Source: Thermus tengchongensis (GTDB lineage Bacteria; Deinococcota; Deinococci; Deinococcales; Thermaceae). From it: 64,000 bases of DNA. The position numbers were made by a program, and so were the translations under genes. The notes below the pieces were generated by a model. It ran no database searches, was not told the DNA's origin, and saw only the letters and a program-made list of their open reading frames with translations. This document shows positions 46,871 to 55,742 of the stretch, piece by piece; within the stretch, counting starts at the first letter, position 1; every line of letters begins with the position of its first letter. The stretch is from the NCBI RefSeq assembly GCF_021462405.1, contig NZ_JAKEDU010000004.1:62001-126000 (forward strand), written 5' to 3'.

Positions 46871-49803
46871 ACGCCCTCTTCCGCCTCCAGGTGATGCTGG
46901 ACCTCGTGGACCGCATGACCGGTCCCCTGGGCCGGGTGGGGGAGGGCCTGCGTAAGGTGGAGGAGCTTTCCCGCCGGGCGGACCTCGCCCTGCAACGCTT
47001 GGGGGCGGGCCTTTCCGTGGCCGGGGCCGGGGCGGCCCTCGCCGCGCCCCTGGTCCTCGCCACCCGGGCGGCGATGGACTTTGAGGACGCCTTCGCCGAC
47101 GTGCGCAAGGTGGTGGACGCCCCCGCCCCCGCCCTCATGGCCCTCCAGCGGGAGCTTTTGGGCCTCACCCGGGTCATCCCCATGACCGCCAGGGAGCTCA
47201 CGGAGATCGCCGCCGCCGCGGGCCAGGCGGGCATCCCCATGCAGGAGCTGGTCCGCTTTACCCAGGACGCGGCCCGGGTGGGGGTGGCCTTTGGCATCTC
47301 CGCCGGGCAGGCGGGGGACGCCCTGGCCAAGCTCCGCAACGTCCTGGAGCTCAGCCAGGAGGGGGTCATGCGCTTGGCGGACGCCGTGAACCACCTCTCC
47401 AACAACATGGCGGCCACCGCCCCGGAGATCCTGGAGGTCCTCCGCCGGGTAGGGGGGACGGGGAAGCTCCTGGGCCTCACCGGGCAGCAGGTGGCGGCCT
47501 TCTCCGCGAGCCTCCTCGCCCTCGGCACCGCCCCCGAGGTGGCCGCCACCGGCCTCAACGCCCTCTTCCAGCGCCTGGCCACCGCCCCGGCCCAGCCCAA
47601 GGCCTTTCAGGCGGCCCTGGCCCGCCTGGGGCTCACGGCCACGGGCCTCCAGCAGGCCCTGAGGCGGGACGCCGCCGGGGCCATCATGGACTTCCTACGC
47701 CGCCTCAGGGCGGTGCCCGACCAGCTCACCGTGCTTTCCGACCTCTTCGGTATGGAGTACGCCGACGACATCGCCAAGCTGGTGGGCTCCTTGGGCACCC
47801 TGGAGCGGGCCTTCGGCCTGGTGGCCAACCCGGCGGCCTACACGGGTAGCGTCCTCCAGGAGTTCCAAAACCGGAGCGCCACCCTGCGGAATGCCCTCAT
47901 CCTGCTCAGAAACGCCCTAGACCGTATCTGGATCACCCTGGGCTCCAGCCTCCTGCCCATCGTGACTCCCGTGGTGCAGCGCCTTACCGATCTCCTCAAC
48001 CGGGCCTCGGACCTCCTGGAGCGCTTCCCCACCCTTCGGGCGGCCGTGGTGGGGGTGAGTGCGGCCCTAGGAGGGCTCCTGGTGGTGGGGGGGTTGGCTG
48101 TAACCCTTTTGGGGGCCATCGGCTTCGCCAGCGCCAACGCCCGCCTCGGCCTCCTGGCCCTCCGGGGCGGTCTGGAGAGCGCCGGGCGCCAGATCCGGCT
48201 CTTCAGCCTGGGCCTCTCCCTCCTCCGGTTCCAGCTGGCCGCGTTGGGGGGGCCTGCGGGCCTGGCCCGGGGCGCCCTGCTGGCCCTCCAGCGGGCCTCC
48301 TTCCTGGCGGGGCGGGGGGTGCTCTTCCTGGGGCGGGCCCTCCTCCTCAACCCCCTGGGCCTCTTCGCCACCCTCCTGGCGGGAGTGGGCTACGCCCTGG
48401 TCCAGGCCTGGCGGCACTCCGAGGCCTTCCGCCGGGGCATCCAGGACACCTTCGCCGGCCTCCGGGCCGCCTTCGCCCCCGCCCTGGCCGAGATGAGGGC
48501 CGTGGCGCAGGCGGTGGCGGGCCTTTTCCGCCCCCTGGGGGATGCCGTCCAGGCTTCCCTCGGGGTCATCCCCGAGGCCCTGGACCGGGTGCTCTACGGG
48601 GTCTTCTACGGCCTCGGCTTCCTCTTCGGGCTGATCCAGGGGCTGGCCCTCCGCCTGGCCCCGGTCCTGGGGGAGGGGCTGATGGGCCTGGTGGGTCTCC
48701 TGCGGGGCTTCGTGGACCTGGTGGTGGGCCTCTTCACCCTGGACCTGGACCGGGCCCGGCAGGGGGCCCTGCGGGTGTGGGACGGCCTGCGGGCGGTCCT
48801 CTCCGTCCCCATCCGGGTGGGGGGCATCCTGGTGGACACCGCCCTGAACGCCCTGGCCCTCCTGTGGGAGGCGGCCAGCGCCCGCTTCCCCGCCCTGGCC
48901 CAGCTGGGGGAGGGGCTGGGAAGGGCCTGGCAGGGCCTGGTAACGGCGGCCCAGACCGTCTTCAACCTCCTTAGGACCACGGTCGTTTCCGGCATCAACG
49001 CCCTAAAGGCCCTCTTCCAAGGGGACTTCCGACTGGCCCTGGCCTTTGCGGAACAGGGGTGGCAGGCCCTCCGCACCCTGCTCTCCCTCCCCCTCCGCCT
49101 CGGGGCTGTGGTGTGGGACGCCCTAAAGGGGGCCTTGGGCCAGGCCCTGGCCTTCGTGCGGGGGCTGGCGGGCCAGTTCCTGGAGGCGGGCAGGGCCATC
49201 GTGCAGGGGCTCACCCAGGGCATCCTGAGCCTGGCGATGGCCCCCGTCAACGCCGTGAAGGAGCTGGGGGGTAAGGCCATCACCGCCCTCCGGAACCTCC
49301 TGGGCATCCGCTCCCCCAGCCGGGTCTTCGCCGAGATTGGGGCCATGACCGCCTTGGGGATGGCGGTGGGTCTGGAGGGCGCGGCCCCCGCGGTGGCCCG
49401 GGCGGTGCAGGCCCTGGTACCCCCTGTTCCCCAGCTGGAGCTTCCCGTGCTGCGGCCTGCGGTGGAGATGCCGGAGCTTCCCCCGGTGCGTCCTGCGGTG
49501 GAGATACCTCGTTTGCCGCGGCTGGAGATGCCGGAGGTGGCAGGTCCCCGGTTGCCGGAGCTTCCCGTGCTGCGGCCTGCGGTGGAGATGCCGGAGCTTC
49601 CCACCCTGGAGGCTCTCGTACCTCCCTCCCCTGCGGCCGCCGCCCGCGGTCAGGCCCCGGATAGAGGGGAAGGGCGCAAGGGCGAGGGCCGGGTGGTGCA
49701 GGTGGTGCGCATTGAGCGCCTGGAACTCCCCTCCGTGCGGGACGCCGACGAGTTCCTCCAGGCCCTCAAGCGCCTCATGGTGCCCTACTTGGAGGAGGCC
49801 TGA
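46867..49803 (+). CDS. Tail tape measure protein
   Basis: A 978-residue protein, the longest in the element, from a GTG overlapping the endolysin stop. Residues about 70-330 are the TP901-type tape measure core (FEDAFADVRKVVDAPAPALM, LTEIAAAAGQAGIPMQELVR, QVAAFSASLLALGTAPEVAA). Several hydrophobic segments lie between about 395 and 640. The C-terminus ends with proline-rich repeats (LPVLRPAVEMPELP twice). Its length sets tail length; about 978 residues suggests a tail near 140-150 nm by the usual 0.15 nm per residue. The chaperone gene is in a different operon (22377). Confidence 0.9.
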   Translation: MNALFRLQVMLDLVDRMTGPLGRVGEGLRKVEELSRRADLALQRLGAGLSVAGAGAALAAPLVLATRAAMDFEDAFADVRKVVDAPAPALMALQRELLGLTRVIPMTARELTEIAAAAGQAGIPMQELVRFTQDAARVGVAFGISAGQAGDALAKLRNVLELSQEGVMRLADAVNHLSNNMAATAPEILEVLRRVGGTGKLLGLTGQQVAAFSASLLALGTAPEVAATGLNALFQRLATAPAQPKAFQAALARLGLTATGLQQALRRDAAGAIMDFLRRLRAVPDQLTVLSDLFGMEYADDIAKLVGSLGTLERAFGLVANPAAYTGSVLQEFQNRSATLRNALILLRNALDRIWITLGSSLLPIVTPVVQRLTDLLNRASDLLERFPTLRAAVVGVSAALGGLLVVGGLAVTLLGAIGFASANARLGLLALRGGLESAGRQIRLFSLGLSLLRFQLAALGGPAGLARGALLALQRASFLAGRGVLFLGRALLLNPLGLFATLLAGVGYALVQAWRHSEAFRRGIQDTFAGLRAAFAPALAEMRAVAQAVAGLFRPLGDAVQASLGVIPEALDRVLYGVFYGLGFLFGLIQGLALRLAPVLGEGLMGLVGLLRGFVDLVVGLFTLDLDRARQGALRVWDGLRAVLSVPIRVGGILVDTALNALALLWEAASARFPALAQLGEGLGRAWQGLVTAAQTVFNLLRTTVVSGINALKALFQGDFRLALAFAEQGWQALRTLLSLPLRLGAVVWDALKGALGQALAFVRGLAGQFLEAGRAIVQGLTQGILSLAMAPVNAVKELGGKAITALRNLLGIRSPSRVFAEIGAMTALGMAVGLEGAAPAVARAVQALVPPVPQLELPVLRPAVEMPELPPVRPAVEIPRLPRLEMPEVAGPRLPELPVLRPAVEMPELPTLEALVPPSPAAAARGQAPDRGEGRKGEGRVVQVVRIERLELPSVRDADEFLQALKRLMVPYLEEA
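49437..49602 (+). repeat. 46-bp direct repeat in the tape measure gene
   Basis: The same 46 bases occur at 49437-49482 and 49557-49602, 120 bp apart, encoding ELPVLRPAVEMPELP both times. Between them lie degenerate copies. Perfect DNA identity suggests recent duplication or gene conversion, so this proline-rich tail probably varies in length. Confidence 0.85.
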
Positions 49804-50387
49804 TGCCCTACCTGCGCTTCGCCACAGGGGACCGCCTCCGCCTGGACGGGGAGGAAATGCCCGGGGTGGTGGTGAGCGTGGAGGTGGAGGGGGAGAACAG
49901 CGTGGAAAGCCTCCCCCGGGAGGGGAAGGCGGGGGATGTGCACGTCCTCCGGGGGTACCGGGACTTTCGGGTGCGCCTCACCCTGCGGCTGGCGGGACCC
50001 GACCCCTTGGCCGAAGCCCGCAGGCTCCAGGCCAAGTTCGCCAAGAGCAAGACCGAGCCCCTGCGGGTGGTCCACCCCCACCTGGCGGCCCGTGGGGTGG
50101 AGAAGGCCCTCTTCGCCCGCCTGGTCACCCGGGAGGAGGGGGGAGAGGAAGGGCTTTACGCCGTGCTGGAGCTGACCCAGACCGAGCCCCGTGAGGCCCT
50201 CAAGGAGGCCAACGCCGCCGAGGAGGCCCGCCTGCAGGGGGCGATCCAAGGCCCCGTGGCCGGGCCTCCCAAGGAGGGTGCCCAGGCCAAGCGCAACCCG
50301 CCCCAAGAGCCCAAGCCCCCGAGGTACGTGGAGGCCTTCGTCCAGGGCCAGCAGGCCGCCCTGGGCCTGGTGGGAGGTGGCCGGTGA
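49803..50387 (+). CDS. Tail/baseplate protein, Mu gpN position
   Basis: A 194-residue protein (MPYLRFATGDRLRLDGEEMP...). The N-terminal half is beta-rich (VVVSVEVEGENSVESLPREG, YRDFRVRLTLRLAGPDPLAE) and resembles small tail adaptor proteins; the C-terminus is a flexible Pro/Gln-rich tail. It follows the tape measure, where Mu has N. Assignment by position. Confidence 0.55.
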   Translation: MPYLRFATGDRLRLDGEEMPGVVVSVEVEGENSVESLPREGKAGDVHVLRGYRDFRVRLTLRLAGPDPLAEARRLQAKFAKSKTEPLRVVHPHLAARGVEKALFARLVTREEGGEEGLYAVLELTQTEPREALKEANAAEEARLQGAIQGPVAGPPKEGAQAKRNPPQEPKPPRYVEAFVQGQQAALGLVGGGR

Positions 50388-51100
50388 CGCTGGTGCACCT
50401 GCCCAAGCCCAAGACGCCCTACGGCGAGCCCACCCGGGTGGAGCTCTGGGAAGGCCTGCACGCCCCCTGGCGCTCCCTCCTCCTGGGCGGGGTGGACGCC
50501 CCCGTGGGGGGGAGCGTGCGCCTGGAGCTGGAAGGGCCCCTGTTCCAGGGGGAGGTGCGGGGGCGCACGGGACCCCTGGAGCGGGTCTGCTGGGGCCTGC
50601 CCGAGTGGCGCAGGCCCGTGCGGCCCCAGGCCTTCCAGGACGCCTTCGCCCAGGACGTGATCGGCTACCTGGCGGGGGAGGTGGGGGGGAGGTACCTGGA
50701 GCGCCTGCCCCGGCACCGGAAGCGCCACTACACCCTACCTGCGGTGCCCGCCTACAAGGGGGTGGAGATGGTCCTGGCCGCCTGGGGCTATGAGGCCGTG
50801 ATGCACGAGCTGGATGGCGGCCTCCTCTACATCGGCCCCCGGGAGGCCAGCCCCCACGCCAGCGTCCTCCACCGGCTGGACGAGGAGGTGGCTGAGGTGC
50901 GTCCCCTGGGGAGGGCGGTTTACCTGAAGACCGCCCCCCTGCCCGCCCTCCGGCTCCTGCACCGGGTGCGCTACCCCCGGCGGGAGGGAGCCTGGGCGGA
51001 CGGCAGGCTCCTGGGGGCCCCCGAAGGGGAGGGGCAGGTGGTGGAGCACCGCCTGGTCCTCACCCCCCAGGAGGCCTACCACGAGGTGGTGGTGGCATGA
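50384..51100 (+). CDS. Baseplate hub-like protein (Mu gpP position)
   Basis: A 238-residue protein. HAPWRSLLLGGVDAPVGGSV is followed by VPAYKGVEMVLAAWGYEAVM and GLLYIGPREASPHASVLHRL, reminiscent of hub proteins (gpD/gp27/Mu P family) that connect tube and spike. It sits between the N-like and gp45-like genes. Sequence evidence alone is weak. Confidence 0.55.
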   Translation: MTLVHLPKPKTPYGEPTRVELWEGLHAPWRSLLLGGVDAPVGGSVRLELEGPLFQGEVRGRTGPLERVCWGLPEWRRPVRPQAFQDAFAQDVIGYLAGEVGGRYLERLPRHRKRHYTLPAVPAYKGVEMVLAAWGYEAVMHELDGGLLYIGPREASPHASVLHRLDEEVAEVRPLGRAVYLKTAPLPALRLLHRVRYPRREGAWADGRLLGAPEGEGQVVEHRLVLTPQEAYHEVVVA

Positions 51101-51750
51101 GAGCAGAAGCCCTGCTGCACGCCCTCCGCAGGCTGGTGGAAGCCCTCTGGCCCGAGCTCGGCCACCGCACCCACCTGCCCCACAAGGCCAGGGTCCTCAG
51201 GGTGCGCTCCCAGGCGGGGGTGGCAGGTCCCCCGGGGGAGGTGCGCTACAGCGTGGACGTGGAACCCCTCACCCCGGACGGGCGGCCTGACCCCACCCGT
51301 CCTCCGGAGATCCGGGACGTACCCCTGGACGTGCCCTGGATGGGGCGGGAGGGCCGGGGAGTCTACGCCCTGCCCGAGCCCGGGACCCTGGTCCGCATCG
51401 CCTACTACGAGGGCAACCCCGCCTACCCCTACGTGGACGGGGTCCTCTCCGAAGGGCGGGCGGTGGCCCAGGTGGCCCCCGGGGAGTACCTCATCCGCAA
51501 GGACGGAGACACCTGGGTGCGCCTGAAGCCGGATGGGGAGATCGAGGCCCAGGCGGCCCCCGGGGTGCTCCTGCGCCTCAAGCCTGACGGCACCGTGGAG
51601 CTTCGGGGCACCGCCGTGGTGCAGGTGGACGCCCCCCGCATTGAGCTGGCCGGGGGCGGGCCTCCCGTGGCCCGGGTGGGGGACCCGGTGCAGGTGGGGG
51701 CCGCCGTGGGCCAGATCATAGGGGGCTCCTCCAAGGTCTTCGCGGGGTGA
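51097..51750 (+). CDS. Baseplate spike protein (Mu gp45/gpV-like)
   Basis: A 217-residue protein with an OB-like domain (YSVDVEPLTPDGRPDPTRPP, ALPEPGTLVRIAYYEGNPAY) and a C-terminal repetitive beta-helix (YLIRKDGDTWVRLKPDGEIE, VLLRLKPDGTVELRGTAVVQ) ending in VARVGDPVQVGAAVGQIIGG. This is the layout of membrane-piercing spikes of contractile tails. In Mu, gp45 does this job. Confidence 0.82.
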   Translation: MRAEALLHALRRLVEALWPELGHRTHLPHKARVLRVRSQAGVAGPPGEVRYSVDVEPLTPDGRPDPTRPPEIRDVPLDVPWMGREGRGVYALPEPGTLVRIAYYEGNPAYPYVDGVLSEGRAVAQVAPGEYLIRKDGDTWVRLKPDGEIEAQAAPGVLLRLKPDGTVELRGTAVVQVDAPRIELAGGGPPVARVGDPVQVGAAVGQIIGGSSKVFAG

Positions 51751-51753
51751 GCC

Positions 51754-52122
51754 GTGTACCGGGACTGGCGCTGGCAGGACGGCGACTTCGCCTTCACCCC
51801 CAGGGGGGATGCGGCCCTGGCCGAGGGGATGGAAGTGGTGCGCCAGGACCTTCTGGCCCGCCTGGTCTCCCCGCGGGGGAGCCACTGGGCCTTCCCCGCG
51901 GAGGGGAGCCGGGTGCCCGAGTTCGTGGCCGCTCCCGCGGACGAGCTCACCCTCACCGAGCTCCAGCAGGAGGCCGAGCTCACCTGCCTGGAGGACGCCC
52001 GGGTGCGGGAGGCGGCTTCGGAGTGGGCCGAGGATCCCGCGGCCTATGACGGGGCCAGGGCGCTCCGCCTGCGCCTTACCCTGGCCGAGGGCGTTCTGGA
52101 GCTCCTGCTGAGGAGGCCGTGA
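51754..52122 (+). CDS. Baseplate wedge protein (Mu gp46/gp25-like)
   Basis: A 122-residue protein from a GTG (MYRDWRWQDGDFAFTPRGDA...). VRQDLLARLVSPRGSHWAFP resembles the beginning of gpW/gp25-type wedge proteins, and the C-terminus LRLRLTLAEGVLELLLRRP is consistent. Located between spike and gpJ, as gp46 in Mu. Confidence 0.75.
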   Translation: MYRDWRWQDGDFAFTPRGDAALAEGMEVVRQDLLARLVSPRGSHWAFPAEGSRVPEFVAAPADELTLTELQQEAELTCLEDARVREAASEWAEDPAAYDGARALRLRLTLAEGVLELLLRRP

Positions 52123-53156
52123 TGCCTGACCTGCCCGTACCCACCCTGGAAGAGGCCACGGAGGAGCTCCTCCGGCTTCTCCCCGAGGGCTTCCCCGTGC
52201 GGAACCCGGACGCGTACAGCGCCTTCGGCACCTACCTGCGCCTGGCCGCCCAGGTGGGGCTGGACGTGCGGGCCACCCTGCGGGCCCTCCTGCCCCAGCT
52301 CTTCGTGACCACGGCCACGGGGGCCTGGCTGGACGAGCACGCCCGGGGCCTGGGCCTGGAGCGCAAGGAGGCCAGGGCCGCCCGCCTGCGGGTGCGGGTG
52401 GAGGCCTCTGCCCCCGGCGCCTTCCCCCCGGGGGCCCTCTTCGGGGTGGGGGAGCTCCGCTACCGGGCGGAGGGGGCCTTCGCCCCGGGGGCCGAGGTGG
52501 AGGTTCTCGCCGAGGCCGTGGGCTCCCGCTACAACCTGCCTGCGGGCACCCGCCTCCAGCCCGTGACCGTGGTGCCGGGGGTGGAGGCCCTCGAGGTGCT
52601 GGAGGTGGTGGAGCCCGGCCTGGACCGCGAAACCGATGAGGAGCTACGGGCCCGGTGCATCCTCTCCTGGCCCGCCTTGGGGCGGGGGAGCACCTACCAC
52701 GCCTACATGAGCTGGGCCCTCGAGGACCCGGAGGTGCGCAAGGTGGTGGTCATCGACGATCACCCCCGGGGCCAGGGCACCGTGGACGTGGTGGTGGCCC
52801 CGGCCCAGGGCCTGCCGTCCCCGGGGCTCCTCGCCCGGGTGCAGGCCCTGGTGGACGAGCGCCGCCCCCTCACGGTGAACGCCCTGGTGCGTGCCCCCAC
52901 CCCCATCCCCCTGCACCTCCACCTCCGCCTGCACCTTGAGCCCGGCGCCCCGCCCTTAGGGGTGTGGGAAGACCGGGCCCGGCTCTTCGTCCACAGCCTG
53001 GGCATCGGGGAGGCCTTCTGGCCCTCCCGGCTCATGGACCACCTGCACGACTTCGGCGGCCTGGTGGCGGTGGAGGTCCTGAGCCCCGCGGGCCCCGTGC
53101 CCGTGGCCCGCGACGCCCTGCTGGTGCCCGGGAACATCCTCGTGGAGGCCGCATGA
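52122..53156 (+). CDS. Baseplate J-like wedge protein (Mu gp47)
   Basis: A 344-residue protein. TTATGAWLDEHARGLGLERK near residue 66 and GFP-like RNPDAYSAFGTYLRLAAQVG near residue 25, with ETDEELRARCILSWPALGRG and YHAYMSWALEDPEVRKVVVI, are classical Baseplate_J landmarks. Wedges assemble around the hub and trigger sheath contraction. A GTG at 52119 is an alternative start. Confidence 0.9.
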   Translation: MPDLPVPTLEEATEELLRLLPEGFPVRNPDAYSAFGTYLRLAAQVGLDVRATLRALLPQLFVTTATGAWLDEHARGLGLERKEARAARLRVRVEASAPGAFPPGALFGVGELRYRAEGAFAPGAEVEVLAEAVGSRYNLPAGTRLQPVTVVPGVEALEVLEVVEPGLDRETDEELRARCILSWPALGRGSTYHAYMSWALEDPEVRKVVVIDDHPRGQGTVDVVVAPAQGLPSPGLLARVQALVDERRPLTVNALVRAPTPIPLHLHLRLHLEPGAPPLGVWEDRARLFVHSLGIGEAFWPSRLMDHLHDFGGLVAVEVLSPAGPVPVARDALLVPGNILVEAA

Positions 53157-53908
53157 ACCCCATGCAGGAAGCCGCCTACCGCCACCTCCTCTCCCTCCTG
53201 CCCCCGGGGCGCTACCCCCGGGAGGGCGGGGCGGCGGACGGGATGGTGCGCATGCTGGGGGGCTTGGAGGGGAGGCTCCTGGAGGAGCTCTTCCGCCTCG
53301 TGGCCGAGGCCTTCCCCCAGAGCGCCTCGGAGGAGGGGCTTGGGGAGCACGCCCGCGCCCGCGCCATCCGCCGCCTGCCCCCTGATGAGCCCCTCGAGTC
53401 CTGGCGTGCCCGGGTCATCGGGGCGATGGATTGGTGGCGCTGGGCAGGCACCCGCCCGGGCATGGAGCGGGAGCTGGCCCGGCTGGGCGTCCGCGCCCAG
53501 GTAATCGAGGGGCCGTTCGAGAACTTCTTTGACGGCACCTGGCACTTTGGGGACTACGAGGGCGCCTTCACAGGCCCCGCGTGGGCCGAGTTCCTCCTCC
53601 GCATTTGGCCCCAGGGGCCCTTCCAGGCGCGGGAGCGGGCCTATCTGCGGGCAGTGGTGGCGGAGCTCAAGCCTGCCCACGCCGTTTTGCGGGGGGTGGA
53701 GCTTCGGGCCGAGGACATTCGCCACATCCGGCTCCAGCACGAGGCGCGCACCTGGCCCCAAGACTACGGCGCCTTCGGCCACTTCGTGTTCGGGGAGGTC
53801 CAGCGGGTGTCCCTGCTGGGGGGGATGAGCCTCGAGGCCTGGGCGGAGGGGCGGAACCTCCGCTCCCCAGCCTTCGACGGCTGGTCCTTCGGGGAGGTGG
53901 GATTTTGA
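53153..53908 (+). CDS. Tail/baseplate protein (Mu gp48/gpI-like)
   Basis: A 251-residue protein (MNPMQEAAYRHLLSLLPPGR...). LPPGRYPREGGAADGMVRML and LVAEAFPQSASEEGLGEHAR are typical of the DUF2313/gp48 family that follows gpJ; ELKPAHAVLRGVELR is a common gpI-type segment. It probably links baseplate and fibres. The C-terminal 60 residues (about 190 on) are fibre-like. Confidence 0.8.
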   Translation: MNPMQEAAYRHLLSLLPPGRYPREGGAADGMVRMLGGLEGRLLEELFRLVAEAFPQSASEEGLGEHARARAIRRLPPDEPLESWRARVIGAMDWWRWAGTRPGMERELARLGVRAQVIEGPFENFFDGTWHFGDYEGAFTGPAWAEFLLRIWPQGPFQARERAYLRAVVAELKPAHAVLRGVELRAEDIRHIRLQHEARTWPQDYGAFGHFVFGEVQRVSLLGGMSLEAWAEGRNLRSPAFDGWSFGEVGF

Positions 53909-54159
53909 CCGCACCGGTACCTAGGCGCACATGGGGCCCCATCCCCGCCCGCCCCGTCTGGTGGGGGGAGGGCAGGGGAGAGGGGCGGGCGGTGCTGGGC
54001 GTCCTGCCCGGGCAGCGCAGGCTGTACGCCCCGCCTCTGGACGGCTGGCCCTTTGAGGGCGGGGAGCGGGATGTGGCGTGGGCGCGCCTGCACCTGGAGG
54101 GCGATGGACAGGAGCGGTGGCGGGGCTACGCGCCGCCCTTTGGGGAGGTGGATATCTAG
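53905..54159 (+). CDS. Small tail-fibre-region protein, unknown
   Basis: 84 residues from a TTG overlapping the previous stop and preceded by GGAGG (LTAPVPRRTWGPIPARPVWW...). Trp-rich, beta-prone (WPFEGGERDVAWARLHLEGD). It abuts the next gene directly. Could be a linker or short fibre. The TTG start is inferred from spacing. Confidence 0.5.
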   Translation: MTAPVPRRTWGPIPARPVWWGEGRGEGRAVLGVLPGQRRLYAPPLDGWPFEGGERDVAWARLHLEGDGQERWRGYAPPFGEVDI

Positions 54160-54498
54160 ATGTTTACCAGCTACACACGGGAGCAGCTCCTGCGCAGGCT
54201 CATGGAGATGGTGGTGGAGGCGGGTTGGGGCACTTCCGGGGCCCCAAGCGCCTCTGCCCTGACCAATCCGGTCTACACCACCCTCATCTCCAAGCGCCTG
54301 GAGGGAGGCAAGGCCATCTTTGAGTACGCCCTGGCCTGGGAGGGGCACGGGACCCGGACTTTGAGAGAGATCGGCCTCTTTGGGCGCGACCAGAATGGCA
54401 ACCGGGTCATGCTCTACCGCCGCACCCGGGATCCGGTGGACCTCGAGGTGGGCCTGACCCTCGTTGATCGGCTGGAAGTGAGCGTGGAGAGCGTGTAG
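54160..54498 (+). CDS. Tail fibre-associated protein
   Basis: A 112-residue protein. SALTNPVYTTLISKRLEGGK followed by ALAWEGHGTRTLREIGLFGR resembles the N-terminal, baseplate-attaching part of phage collar or fibre proteins (the G-T-x-x-I-x-E-I-G-L-F pattern). It probably joins fibres to gp48. Not a full fibre. Confidence 0.65.
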   Translation: MFTSYTREQLLRRLMEMVVEAGWGTSGAPSASALTNPVYTTLISKRLEGGKAIFEYALAWEGHGTRTLREIGLFGRDQNGNRVMLYRRTRDPVDLEVGLTLVDRLEVSVESV

Positions 54499-54507
54499 GA
54501 GGATAGC

Positions 54508-55371
54508 ATGCCTGCGATAGAAGACATCCTGGAGTTTTTGGCGTCTCAGGGGCTTGCCGACGACTGGCAGCCCGCGGAGACCATCGAGTCGGGCGGGGGG
54601 ACGATACCGAAGACGAGCTCCAAGGGCTTAGTGCGCTCGGCCACCAACGAGATCATTGAGGTAGGCCCCTTCGCGCGCATCATGGCCCAGTACGCCCTAC
54701 GGGACCGCGCCGCCCTCCGCGCCGCCGCCACCCTGGGCGCCGCCGCCCTGGACCTGGCGGCGGGCACGTGGCGGGGCCTGCAGGACCTGCGGCAACGGGG
54801 CATTCAAACCGGGCGGGCCTACATCCCGCGGAAGTACGTGGTTGAGGGGCTGCAGGTGAGTATCGGCACAGGGCGGTCCCTTTCCATCGCCGCCGGGAGC
54901 GCGGTCCAGGGCGGCATGCGCAGGCGGTATGAGGCCCGCCCCAACGCCATCGCCGTGCCCACCAACCCCGGTACCTCGGCCAAGACGTACACCCTCTACC
55001 TCACCAACGAAGGCGATCCTTACCTGGTGGAAGGCACCTCGGCCCCGGAGGGGGGCCTGCCCCTGGCCCGGGTGACGGTGCCCGCCGGGGACACGGGGGC
55101 GACCTTCGCGGGCACCATCACGGACGTGCGGGTGGTGGCCACCCCGTCCACCTGGTTCCCGCCCGTCCTGCCCGCGTTCACCGTGGCCCTGCCCTACCCC
55201 ATGCCCTCCACGGATTACGAGGTTTTCCTCCACGTGGAGAGCGCCTCGGACCTGGGGCGGGTGCACCTGGTGGTCACGAGTAAGACCAAAAACGCCTTCA
55301 CCCTTGAAAACCGCGGCACCGCCGACGACATCGTGGTGCGCTGGATGGCGGTGGAGACCAACTGGAGGTGA
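54508..55371 (+). CDS. Tail fibre/structural protein
   Basis: A 287-residue protein. Residues 55-100 are Ala-rich helix (RDRAALRAAATLGAAALDLA). The rest is beta-rich: YVVEGLQVSIGTGRSLSIAA, YTLYLTNEGDPYLVEGTSAP, PLARVTVPAGDTGATFAGTI and the C-terminal H-like STDYEVFLHVESASDLGRVH. This last part resembles the receptor or trimerisation domains at the ends of tail fibres. Confidence 0.7.
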   Translation: MPAIEDILEFLASQGLADDWQPAETIESGGGTIPKTSSKGLVRSATNEIIEVGPFARIMAQYALRDRAALRAAATLGAAALDLAAGTWRGLQDLRQRGIQTGRAYIPRKYVVEGLQVSIGTGRSLSIAAGSAVQGGMRRRYEARPNAIAVPTNPGTSAKTYTLYLTNEGDPYLVEGTSAPEGGLPLARVTVPAGDTGATFAGTITDVRVVATPSTWFPPVLPAFTVALPYPMPSTDYEVFLHVESASDLGRVHLVVTSKTKNAFTLENRGTADDIVVRWMAVETNWR

Positions 55372-55373
55372 GC

Positions 55374-55742
55374 ATGGTGGTGGAACGGGTGTGCGGCGGG
55401 AGGTGCTGGGAGGTGGCCCTGGAGGGGAGCCTCCTGCGCATCGGGGGGTTGGAGCTGGACCTCGAGGCCCTCTCGGGGCCCGAGTCCTGCAGGGTGGCGG
55501 TCTACGCGGGGGCGGACGGCGCCCCGACCCTCGAGGCCACCGACTGGCTGGGGGCGGAGGTGCTCCTGCCCGGGCGGCCCCTCGAGGCCGTCCCCGCGGG
55601 GGAGCAGGTGTACGAGGACGAGGAGGGGCAGGAGGTGCGGACGCCCGCCTACGAATACCGCATGGCCCCCCTCAACCTTGAGCTGGTGCAGGTGCGGCTT
55701 TTCGGACTCCCCCTTCAGGGGGAACAAGGAGGTGAAGGATGA
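55374..55742 (+). CDS. Fibre-region protein, possible fibre assembly factor
   Basis: A 122-residue acidic beta-rich protein (MVVERVCGGRCWEVALEGSL...; EVLLPGRPLEAVPAGEQVYE). Located between two fibre-type genes. Fibre chaperones often lie here, but no family is recognised. GGAGGTGAGC ribosome site; overlaps the next gene by 4 bp. Confidence 0.5.
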   Translation: MVVERVCGGRCWEVALEGSLLRIGGLELDLEALSGPESCRVAVYAGADGAPTLEATDWLGAEVLLPGRPLEAVPAGEQVYEDEEGQEVRTPAYEYRMAPLNLELVQVRLFGLPLQGEQGGEG

